Below are positions 56,008 to 63,241 of a DNA stretch of 64,000 nucleotides, one piece after another. The notes beneath the pieces are model-generated. The model saw nothing but the letters and a program-made list of their open reading frames with translations, searched no databases and was not told where the DNA came from. Origin of the DNA: Betaproteobacteria bacterium. GTDB taxonomy: Bacteria > Pseudomonadota > Gammaproteobacteria > Burkholderiales > UBA6910. How positions within the stretch are numbered: the stretch's first letter is position 1; every line of letters starts with the position of its first letter. A program made the translations under genes and the position numbers. The DNA lies in NCBI GenBank assembly GCA_016183615.1, contig JACPEG010000026.1, forward strand, positions 1 to 64,000. Reading direction: 5' to 3'.

Positions 56008-57020
56008 GCGTCTCCCTTGCCTGCCGCTTCTCCGGGACCGCCGCGGCCGGCGCCCATCCCCTGGAAATGGGGCGTCTCGCTGTTCCAGGCCGAGAGAAAC
56101 GGCCGGTAAAACTCCTCGTCCGCGGGTACCGCTCCCGGCATGGCGCACACCGCCCGGGCGAAGGCGTCGGCCCGTGCCAGCGTGGTCTCCACGGGCCAGT
56201 CCCTGAGGATTCCGAGGAGCAATATGGCGCTAAACGCATCGCCCGCGCCCACCGTGTCCACCATCTGCCGGCACTCGCCCTGACCCTCGACGAAGGTGCG
56301 CGTGCCATCCGACTGCAACAGCCAGGCCCCGCGCTCGCCGCGGGTCACCACCACCCGGGCAAGAGAAAACCGGGCGAGCAGGCTGGCGGCCCAGGTGGGC
56401 TCGTCGCCGCCGGCGAGGTGCAACAGCTTGGCAACCTGCTCCAGCTCGGTGACGCTCACCTTGGCGGTGTCGGCGCGGAGGAGGGAGCGCTGCACCGTTT
56501 CCTCGCTGCACCAGGGCGCCCGCAGGTTCAGATCGAGGAATCGCAGGGCGCCGCTGTTGCGCAGAACCACCTCCAGGGCCTGGCGCGAGCCGGAAGCCCG
56601 CGGTGCCAGGGTTCCGAAATAGACTACGCAGGGCGCAACCCCCCTCGCCACGAGCCGCGCCACGCTGCCGTTGATGAACTCATGGGCCTGGCCCGGCCCG
56701 ATTTCAAAGCGCGGATCGACGCCATTCTTGTCGAACACTACGCGGCCGGTGGCGCGCCGGCTGTCCCGCTGGATGCCGCGCATGTCCAAGTCGAACCGGC
56801 GCATGGCATCGAGCGTAATCTCCCTTGCGGAATCGCTGCCGATTCGGCTGATCAGGACCGGATGCAGGCCGAATGCCCGGAGGTGGCGCGCAACGTTGAA
56901 CGGCGATCCGCCCGGCACCTGCCGGTCGGGAAAAACGTCGACGACAATTTCGCCGAACAGCGCGACAACGTCGCCAACCGGCGCCCGGGGCAAGACCCGG
57001 CCCGGCAGGAAATCGCTCAT
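56004..57020 (-). CDS. PfkB-family carbohydrate kinase (fructokinase-like)
   Basis: A 338-aa ribokinase-type sugar kinase. PfkB signature 1 reads GGSPFNVARHLRAFGLHPV (near 37-55) and signature 2 DTVGAGDAFSA holds the catalytic Asp and anion hole. It most resembles fructokinases, but substrate cannot be fixed. The start follows GGAGGCCCCCC. It is the first gene of the run that ends with otsA-otsB and is divergent from a MarR gene, whose operator-like element overlaps the shared promoter region. Fructose or sucrose-derived sugar could feed the trehalose enzymes (inference). Confidence 0.88.
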   Translation of the reverse strand: MSDFLPGRVLPRAPVGDVVALFGEIVVDVFPDRQVPGGSPFNVARHLRAFGLHPVLISRIGSDSAREITLDAMRRFDLDMRGIQRDSRRATGRVVFDKNGVDPRFEIGPGQAHEFINGSVARLVARGVAPCVVYFGTLAPRASGSRQALEVVLRNSGALRFLDLNLRAPWCSEETVQRSLLRADTAKVSVTELEQVAKLLHLAGGDEPTWAASLLARFSLARVVVTRGERGAWLLQSDGTRTFVEGQGECRQMVDTVGAGDAFSAILLLGILRDWPVETTLARADAFARAVCAMPGAVPADEEFYRPFLSAWNSETPHFQGMGAGRGGPGEAAGKGDA

Positions 57021-57166
57021 GGGGGGGCCTCCTGGAATGTTACAATTTTGCGCAATATATTATTGCACAAATGTATTATTGCACACCGGCGGGCGCCGCG
57101 TCAAACTTGCAGCCCAAGGCGGCACCGATCGACCCGTCCTTCCGACAACAAGCCAGGAATACAGCG
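57021..57166. promoter_or_regulatory. divergent promoter with MarR-type inverted repeat
   Basis: The segment 57048-57070 reads TTGCGCAAT-ATATT-ATTGCACAA, an inverted repeat with eight of nine arm bases paired. A further half-site ATTATTGCACA follows at about 57075-57085. It lies between the PfkB operon and the MarR gene and is likely the MarR operator, controlling both directions. Confidence 0.6.
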
Positions 57167-57700
57167 ATGCCACAGAAAATTGGCCGGCCCCAGGCGCGCC
57201 GGCGGCAGAAAGCGGCGGCGACAGCGCGCGACGCTCATTGGGAACGGGCTCTGGAGGTGCTCAAGAAATTTCGCCAGATCTTCCGCTCCGCAAAGCGCCA
57301 CTTCCAGTGGGTGGAAGACCGCTGCGGGGTGAGCGGCGCCCAGCTCTGGGCCATGTGGGAACTGGCGGAAGCCCCGGGACTGCGCGTGTCCGATCTCGCG
57401 CGCTCGCTATCCGTTCACCAGTCCACCGCCAGCAACATGCTCGACAAGCTGGAGACGCGCAAATTGATCCGGCGCGAGCGCGGACAGCCGGACCAGCGCG
57501 TGGTGCGGCTGTATCTCACGGCCCAGGGCGAGGAAATCATCCGCCTCGCCCCCACTCCCGCGCGCGGCGTGCTGCCGGACGCACTGAACCATCTCCCCGA
57601 GGGCGCGCTGAGGAGTCTGGACCGCAACCTCAGCGAGCTGGTGGGGCTGATGAAAATCCAGGATCGCGAGGCGGCGATGACGCCCTTGTCGGATCTTTAG
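57167..57700 (+). CDS. MarR-family transcriptional regulator
   Basis: A 177-aa winged-helix protein: SGAQLWAMWELAEAPGLRVSDLARSL (helices 2-3), the recognition helix VHQSTASNMLDKLETRKLI, and wing RRERGQPDQRVVRLYLTAQG. A basic N-terminal tail (RRRQKAAATA) precedes it. The ATG at 57167 follows AGGAATACAGCG; an extension upstream would run through the operator. It is divergent from the PfkB-MscS-Pal-Sel1-ClC-OtsAB run and may repress it. The ligand is unknown. Confidence 0.9.
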   Translation: MPQKIGRPQARRRQKAAATARDAHWERALEVLKKFRQIFRSAKRHFQWVEDRCGVSGAQLWAMWELAEAPGLRVSDLARSLSVHQSTASNMLDKLETRKLIRRERGQPDQRVVRLYLTAQGEEIIRLAPTPARGVLPDALNHLPEGALRSLDRNLSELVGLMKIQDREAAMTPLSDL

Positions 57701-58008
57701 GCCGGGCGGCACTTCTGCCGGATGCCTCCCCAAAAAAAACGCCCCGTCAAGGGGCGTTCAATGCAGCGGTCTGCTGCCTCTCTCGTTGCATGCGGAACTT
57801 GCGCTTCCGGTCCCGGCAACACGGCCGGAATCCTCCTCCTTCGATCAGTTTTGGTGCAAATGATTTTCCACAATACTAATCGGTTCCGCAGCGGGATGCA
57901 ATCCCCGCGAAAGGCGTTATTGCTCCGCCCCTACCCCGCCTAGCAGCCTGTCGGACTTAGAGTCACACATGCGTTGCGGCCAATTCAGCGCCGATGCCTG
58001 GAGATCGC
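57701..58008. other. 308-bp intergenic region
   Basis: Apart from the terminator at 57732-57760 I see no gene or repeat here. The phrase AGCAGCCTGTCGGACTTA near 57943-57960 resembles ends of some insertion elements, but no transposase or second end is present. The region lies between the MarR gene and a decayed antiporter gene. Confidence 0.5.
57732..57760 (-). terminator. Rho-independent terminator
   Basis: The hairpin ACGCCCC-GTCAA-GGGGCGT (57739-57757) is followed on the minus strand by eight T residues. It would stop transcripts coming from the antiporter side; the same hairpin without a U-run could slow plus-strand transcripts from the MarR gene. Confidence 0.85.
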
Positions 58009-58555
58009 TCAATGATCGATCGCCCGGGACGCCTTCACCTCCCCGGCGATCCTCAGGCCGAACACGGTCGCGATCGGGCCAAGGGTTTCCAGTATGACGA
58101 TGGCGCCCAGCACGATCGCCGAAAGCGTCGCTGCGAATTCCGGGTACAGGCCGGCGGTGGTCTGCAAGCCCGATGGCCATTCGGGCCAGGCCTGCCGCCA
58201 TGACGATGACCCCCACCACCAGCGCGAAGGTCGCGGCGCTCACGATGATTCCCGTCGCCAGTACCGGGATGTCGCGGCGCAGAGAAGGGATGTGCACCTG
58301 CTCGCCCAGCTGAAACATGATGAGTCCCAGCGCAATATCCACGAACACTCCGGCGCCGGCGATCATCTGCGCGTTGAGCAGCCCGAGCCCGCTGGGCCCC
58401 AGCAGGAAGCCGATCGCGATGAATCCGGTGATCCGCGGCAGGATGCCGGTGCGATGGGCAAGCGCGCCTCCCATCAGCCCGGCCCACAGCACGACGCCGA
58501 ACACCACGAAGTTGTTGATCTCCAGGGGCCAGCCCGGCAAAAACCACACGTTCAC
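58009..58555 (-). pseudogene. decayed CPA2-type cation/proton antiporter (internal deletion and frameshift)
   Basis: The first about 120 codons encode a normal antiporter start (HRTGILPRITGFIAIGFLLGPSG and VDIALGLIMFQLGEQVHIP). The last about 50 codons, in another frame and ending at 58009, encode its normal end (QTTAGLYPEFAATLSAIVLG, ILETLGPIATVFGLRIAGE). They meet near 58160-58190, so some 200 or more central codons are missing and the frame is broken. The intact paralogue at 59827 shows what is lost. The transport function must be gone. Confidence 0.88.
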
Positions 58556-58696
58556 GGCACAGGTCCTTTCCTGCTATCGGATGGCTTCACCTGACGGCGG
58601 CGGCCTTTCCAGCGCGCATTCGCAACGCGACGGCGAGGTGTCGCTCCTCGCGGCCCGAGGCCCCCGGCCCGGCCGGCGGGCGCGCGCCGCGTCTTG

Positions 58697-59821
58697 CTAT
58701 TCCCCGGTCCCCATCCACAACGCGGCCTGGAGGCGCGCCACGTCATTAAGCGTTCCGGAACGCTGGAGGGCGTCCCGCAGCCAGGCGCTGTCGTTCCCGC
58801 CTCCCGCGGCGCTTTCCCGAATCGAGTGCAGGGCCGACTGGCATTCCAGCGCGATCGCATGGGGCATGATCGTTTGCAGGGTGTCAAGGATGTCGTCGCG
58901 CAGGCTGACCTGGGACTGGGTATAGGCGTCGACCAGGGTTGCATCCAATCCGAAACGGCAGGCGAGGAAGCGGTTGTAGCTGTAGACCCGGTAGACGTCC
59001 CGGGACGGTTGCCGGGGGCGGTCCTTCAGCAGCCAGGCGGCCAGGGACTGCGCATAGGCGGCGAGATCCGCCGCCTTCTCCACCGTAAGGGGCGTGTCGC
59101 AGACCCGGATCTCGATGGTGCCGTACTCCGGCTTGGGGCGGATGTCCCAGTAGAAATCCTTCATGCTCTCGACGATCCCGAAGCCCCGCATCCTCTCGAA
59201 ATATTCGTTGAAGGCTTCCCAGCTCTCCACGAACGGCATGGTGCCGCTCAGGGGAAAGGCATTGACGGTGTTGAGGCGGGATGAATCGAAGGCCGTATCC
59301 ACGCCCTGGTAAAAGGGCGAGGATGCGGAAAGCGCGATGAAGTGGGGAATGTAGCGCGACATCATGTGGGTAAGGTACACGGCCTCGTCGCCGCTCCTCA
59401 CCCCGATGTGAACGTGCTGGCCGAACACCGTGAACTGCTTGGCGAGGTAGCCGTAAAGCTCCGAGAGGTGGTTGAACCGCGGCTTGGGGAAGATCCGCTG
59501 CTCGCTCCACTTCTGGAACGGGTGCGCGCCGCCTCCTGCGATCCGCAGGTTCAGGCGCTGCGCCGCCGCTATCACTGCATCGCGAATCCCCCTCAATTCC
59601 TTCAGGGCCTCCGCGTGGCGGGTGAGCACGGAAGTGGACACCTCGATCATGCTCTCAGTGATCTCCGGCTTGATGTCGCCGGGATGGGGCTTTTTCTCCA
59701 CCAGCCGCAGCAGGTCGGCCGCGCCGCGGGTGAGATCGTAGTCGCGCGGGTTGAGGATTTGCAGCTCCAGCTCGATCCCGAAGGAGAGCGCCGCCGATTC
59801 CTTGAAAACCAGGGGCTCCAT
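58697..59821 (-). CDS. YbdK-type carboxylate-amine ligase (GCS2 family)
   Basis: A 374-aa ATP-dependent ligase of the glutamate-cysteine ligase 2 family. Features: SFGIELELQILNPRDYDLT with the metal Glu pair, KPEITESMIEVSTSV, GGGAHPFQKWSEQ, FGQHVHIGVRSGDEAV, and YGTIEIRVCDTPLTVEKAAD. E. coli YbdK makes gamma-glutamylcysteine only weakly and its real substrate is unclear. The ATG at 59821 lies 5 bp after the antiporter stop, so the two are co-expressed. As Kef-type antiporters can be gated by glutathione, a thiol link is possible but unproven. Confidence 0.9.
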   Translation of the reverse strand: MEPLVFKESAALSFGIELELQILNPRDYDLTRGAADLLRLVEKKPHPGDIKPEITESMIEVSTSVLTRHAEALKELRGIRDAVIAAAQRLNLRIAGGGAHPFQKWSEQRIFPKPRFNHLSELYGYLAKQFTVFGQHVHIGVRSGDEAVYLTHMMSRYIPHFIALSASSPFYQGVDTAFDSSRLNTVNAFPLSGTMPFVESWEAFNEYFERMRGFGIVESMKDFYWDIRPKPEYGTIEIRVCDTPLTVEKAADLAAYAQSLAAWLLKDRPRQPSRDVYRVYSYNRFLACRFGLDATLVDAYTQSQVSLRDDILDTLQTIMPHAIALECQSALHSIRESAAGGGNDSAWLRDALQRSGTLNDVARLQAALWMGTGE

Positions 59822-59826
59822 GGGCC

Positions 59827-61035
59827 TCACCTCGTATCGGGGCTCGCCTCCCCCGCCAGCCGCAGGGCCAGGTGGGTGGCGACGGGGCCGATGATCTCGA
59901 GGATTGCGACGGCGGAGAGCACGATGGCCGCCAGCCTGGCGCCGAACTCGGGATAGACCGCCGCCGTGCTCTGGACCATGACCACCGCCGTCCCCGACAT
60001 GGGAACCAGCGCCAGCCCGAGCAGCCCCGCCTGGGCAAAGCGCAAGCCGTTCAGCGGCGCCAGCATCAGCAGGACGAGCAGTTTCGCGGCGAAGCGCACC
60101 GCCACGAAGCCGACGGCGATCCACGCCGCCTCCGGAAACAATTCCAGCTGCAGCGTCGCGCCGGCGAAGACGAAGAGGATGACGAAGAACAGCTCCGCGC
60201 CCTGCCCGAACTCCACTGCGAGCAGCGCATGCTTGCGGTCCAGGTTCTTGGCGAGAATCCCGAACGCGAGCAGGGTCACGAGGGCCGAGAGCTTGAAATG
60301 GATCGTGAGACCCACGGCAATCACGATCAGGGCGACGATCAGGATGAACTGGCTGTCGGGCCGCTTGCCCAGCCACTCTCCCCCATGGATGGCCGTCTGG
60401 GCCATGATCCATCCGGCGGTCAGGGAACCCGCCAGCACGTAAACGGGATGGGCGGCCACGGTGAGCCAGCCGGCGCGGTACTCCAGGTGCAGGTAGGACC
60501 AGAACATGGTGAAAAGAAAAAATGCGAGCGCGCTGTTGATCGCCACCAGGATCAGGGCGCGCTCGGTGACCTGTCCCTGGGCCTTGAGGTCGCGGGCCAC
60601 CAGCATGAGCACGGCCGGTGACGCCTTGACGCCGATGGCCGCCGCCATGGCGGCATGGGCCGGCTCCACCCCCAGATATCCGAGGAGCAGGAAGATCGCG
60701 AAGAAGGTCGCGGTGCTCTCGGTCACTCCCGTAGCCAGCAGCCAGCGGTCCTTGCGCAGCCAGCCGATATCGATGCGCCGGCCCAGGTCGAACAGGACGA
60801 GGCCGAGCGCGATATCGACGAAAATGCGCATCTCCTCCAGCGCGGGCCGGCTCAGCCACTCGAGTCCGGAAGGGCCCAGCACGATTCCAACGACGATGTA
60901 GCCGGTAATGCGCGGCAGGCGCATGACCCGGGCGAACAGGTGCCCGCCGGCGAGGCCAGAGAGCAGCAGAAGGCCGAAGAGCACAAAACTGCCCTGAGGA
61001 GGGGTGAGGGACGGAAGGAACTGGAGATCGGTCAT
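59827..61035 (-). CDS. CPA2-type cation/proton antiporter membrane protein
   Basis: A 402-aa membrane protein with about 12 helices: RITGYIVVGIVLGPSGLEWL, FVDIALGLVLFDLGRRIDI, ESTATFFAIFLLLGYLGVEP, and a C-terminal part LGLALVPMSGTAVVMVQSTAA. It is a Kef/CPA2-like transporter core without the cytosolic RCK domain. I chose ATG 61035 since a start upstream adds no homology. It precedes the YbdK-type ligase gene and has a decayed paralogue at 58009-58555. Confidence 0.9.
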   Translation of the reverse strand: MTDLQFLPSLTPPQGSFVLFGLLLLSGLAGGHLFARVMRLPRITGYIVVGIVLGPSGLEWLSRPALEEMRIFVDIALGLVLFDLGRRIDIGWLRKDRWLLATGVTESTATFFAIFLLLGYLGVEPAHAAMAAAIGVKASPAVLMLVARDLKAQGQVTERALILVAINSALAFFLFTMFWSYLHLEYRAGWLTVAAHPVYVLAGSLTAGWIMAQTAIHGGEWLGKRPDSQFILIVALIVIAVGLTIHFKLSALVTLLAFGILAKNLDRKHALLAVEFGQGAELFFVILFVFAGATLQLELFPEAAWIAVGFVAVRFAAKLLVLLMLAPLNGLRFAQAGLLGLALVPMSGTAVVMVQSTAAVYPEFGARLAAIVLSAVAILEIIGPVATHLALRLAGEASPDTR

Positions 61036-61290
61036 GTCGGAAGTCTCTGCGGCGCGACACCCGTGCATCAAAACGCACGTACCGAGTGCAGGGCGATCGA
61101 GTCGGCCCTGCGAGCGCTCCCGGATTGCGGAGCAGGATAAACGAGGAACTACCGGAACGAAGAATGCCCGAACCCATTATACGCAGTTCGCGGAGCGTGT
61201 CGAACCGGAGCGCGCTGATTTGGCGTTTCGAACCTGCTAACCTATCATTGCTTCTCAGGCTGCATTGCCCGCGTTAAAGGGAGGAAAGGC
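61036..61290. promoter_or_regulatory. divergent region with candidate sigma70 promoter for the universal stress gene
   Basis: On the plus strand TTGGCG (61220-61225) and TATCAT (61243-61248) are 17 bp apart, a fair sigma70 match, 43 bp before the ATG at 61291. The minus-strand promoter of the antiporter gene must also be here but I cannot place it. Confidence 0.45.
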
Positions 61291-61596
61291 ATGACTCGGA
61301 TTCTGATTGCAGTGGACGGCTCGGAGCACGCGGAACGCGCCGTTGAGCACCTCATCGCGTTGCGCAAGCGCGCCGGCATCGATTTCCGGCTGCACCTGGA
61401 AATGGGCGACGCTGCGGAAATCATCGCGAAGTTCGCGAAAAAGCTGAAGTGCGAAGGCATCGTCATGGGTACGCGAGGCCTGGGGCCCGTAAAGGGCCTG
61501 GTGATGGGCTCGGTGGCCACCAAGGTTCTTCACCTGGCGGCGGTGCCGGTCACGCTCGTGAAGCAGCGCGGACCGGTCAGGTCCCGGCGCCGATGA
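61291..61596 (+). CDS. compact universal stress protein (UspA family)
   Basis: A 101-aa protein; the family usually has 140-150 aa. The start MTRILIAVDGSEHAERAVEHLI and the ATP-binding end GTRGLGPVKGLVMGSVATKVL (G-x2-G-x9-G-S pattern) are both intact, followed by VPVTLVKQRG. The middle strand-helix region is missing: after LRKRAGIDFRLHLEMGDAAEII the chain goes straight to the last helix-strand unit. GGGAGGAAAGGC precedes the ATG, so the gene looks translated. Its end overlaps the convergent exchanger gene by 20 bp. Confidence 0.85.
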   Translation: MTRILIAVDGSEHAERAVEHLIALRKRAGIDFRLHLEMGDAAEIIAKFAKKLKCEGIVMGTRGLGPVKGLVMGSVATKVLHLAAVPVTLVKQRGPVRSRRR

Positions 61597-62524
61597 AGTA
61601 GAAGCTGGCCGCATAGGCGAGAATCAGCAGCGCCCCTTCGATGCGGTTCACTACGAATCCCCGCCACATGATCGGGAGCGCCAGCAGTGATATCGCGACC
61701 GCGCCCAGGATCTCCGGTTTCGTCACTGCCGATGCGTCGATCGGCTGAATCAGGGCGGCCAGCCCCAGCACGCATAGCACGTTGAAAATGTTGGAGCCGA
61801 CCACGTTTCCCACCGCAATGTCGCCCGCCTTGCGCATGGCCGCCACCACGCTGGTGATCAGTTCGGGAAGCGTAGTGCCCGCCGCCACCACCGTCATGCC
61901 GATGAGCGCATCGCTCCACCCGACCCGCCTTGCGATGGTCACCGCGCCCTCCACCAGGAGATGGGCCCCGGCCGCCAGCAGTGCGATGCCGGCGACCATG
62001 TAAGACAGTTCTTGCCAGATCGCCCCCATCTTCGCGGGTTCCGATTCCTCGAACTCCGCGATGACCGTCCGGTCCCGGGTGCGTCGCGCCATCGCGACAC
62101 TGAACAGGACGTAAAGGACTATCCCGCAAACCAGCACCGCCCCTTCCCCGCGGCCCAGCCACCGGTCGCCGAGGAACACCGCCAGCAGCAGCGATGCAAA
62201 GATCATGATGGGCACGTCGAAGCGGATGAGCTGGAACTGCACCCGCAACGGGGTGATGCAGGCCGTCACTCCCAGGATCACGCCGAGATTGAGCATGTTG
62301 GCCCCCAGCACGTTGCCCACGGAAATCCCCTGCCTGCCTTCCAGGGAGGCCTTGAGCGCGACGAACAGCTCGGGGGTGCTGGTGCCGAAGGCCACCACGG
62401 TAAGGCCGATGATGAGAGGACTCATACCGAGGCGCCGGGCGAGCGACACGCTGCCCCGCACCAGGCTGTTGGCGCCAAAGAACAGGACCACAAGCCCCGC
62501 CGCCACCAACCCGATCGAAATCAT
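61577..62524 (-). CDS. Na+/Ca2+ exchanger family (CaCA, YrbG-like) antiporter
   Basis: A 315-aa membrane protein with ten helices in two inverted halves. The alpha repeats are complete: FGTSTPELFVALKAS and NVLGANMLNLGVILG in the first half, AGTTLPELITSVVAA and NVVGSNIFNVLCVLG in the second, carrying the acidic and polar cation ligands. The ATG at 62524 is preferred to an upstream TTG. Standing beside antiporter and stress genes it fits ion homeostasis. Confidence 0.95.
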   Translation of the reverse strand: MISIGLVAAGLVVLFFGANSLVRGSVSLARRLGMSPLIIGLTVVAFGTSTPELFVALKASLEGRQGISVGNVLGANMLNLGVILGVTACITPLRVQFQLIRFDVPIMIFASLLLAVFLGDRWLGRGEGAVLVCGIVLYVLFSVAMARRTRDRTVIAEFEESEPAKMGAIWQELSYMVAGIALLAAGAHLLVEGAVTIARRVGWSDALIGMTVVAAGTTLPELITSVVAAMRKAGDIAVGNVVGSNIFNVLCVLGLAALIQPIDASAVTKPEILGAVAISLLALPIMWRGFVVNRIEGALLILAYAASFYFIGAGT

Positions 62525-62574
62525 GGGGACCAAGCTTGATACGGGAAGCCGCGACCGGCGCTACGGTGCCGGCC

Positions 62575-63225
62575 TCAGCCTTGTACCAGAAGGATATGAA
62601 CCCGGAACGGGCCGTGGGCGCCGAGCGTGATGTTGAGCTCGATGTCCCCGGTGCGCGACGGGCCGGAGATGAAATTCATGGCCCGCGGCGGCTGCCCGCG
62701 CTCGGCCCGCACCAGCGCGAAGGCGTCTTCCATCCCGCGCACGATCCGCGACACGGGCACCACGGCGATGTGGGTCTCGGGCACCAGGCTGGCCGAAGCC
62801 GGCGTGTCCTCGCCGGAGAGCGCGAGCAGCGTTCCCGTTTCGGCGATGGCGCAGAACGCGCCGGTGACGCCCACCATGTCCGCACCCTGGGCGCGGCCGG
62901 TGTGAATGCGGATTCCCGCCGCGGCCCAGTCGAGGTTCGCGAGCTGCGGCCAGCACACCGCCTCCAGGGGCAGACTCTGGCCCTTGAGGTACATCGCGAC
63001 CGCGCCTGGCACGTCGCCGAGCGCGGCCACATCATCCACGGTGCTCGACATGGCCGCCGCCATCCTGCGGAACTGGGGCACCAGTTCCCAATCCCCCGTC
63101 GGGCGCGGGCTTTCAGGATGAGTGCGGATGTACTCGCCGATTTCATTCCGCGCGGCGGCGGCCGGCGCTTCGCCGCGTGCCTTCACGGCGCGGATGCGAT
63201 TCAGGATGCTGTCCCTGGCGCTCAT
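62575..63225 (-). CDS. LUD-domain protein (LutC/YkgG family)
   Basis: A 216-aa protein of the LUD family. ADMVGVTGAFCAIAETGTLL and SGEDTPASASLVPETHIAVV form the conserved core, and SGPSRTGDIELNITLGAHGP is the family's C-terminal signature. LutC works with LutA and LutB in lactate oxidation, but neither is in view. The ATG at 63225 or one at 63249, which would overlap the mmsA stop by eight bases, can serve; either way it is tied to mmsA. Its role with that dehydrogenase is unknown. Confidence 0.88.
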   Translation of the reverse strand: MSARDSILNRIRAVKARGEAPAAAARNEIGEYIRTHPESPRPTGDWELVPQFRRMAAAMSSTVDDVAALGDVPGAVAMYLKGQSLPLEAVCWPQLANLDWAAAGIRIHTGRAQGADMVGVTGAFCAIAETGTLLALSGEDTPASASLVPETHIAVVPVSRIVRGMEDAFALVRAERGQPPRAMNFISGPSRTGDIELNITLGAHGPFRVHILLVQG

Positions 63226-63241
63226 GGCCCTTTTCCCGGAA

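Noticed and set aside
57940-57962. Possible insertion-sequence end (AGCAGCCTGTCGGACTTA)
   Set aside because: No transposase, no matching opposite end and no target duplication can be seen in the window.
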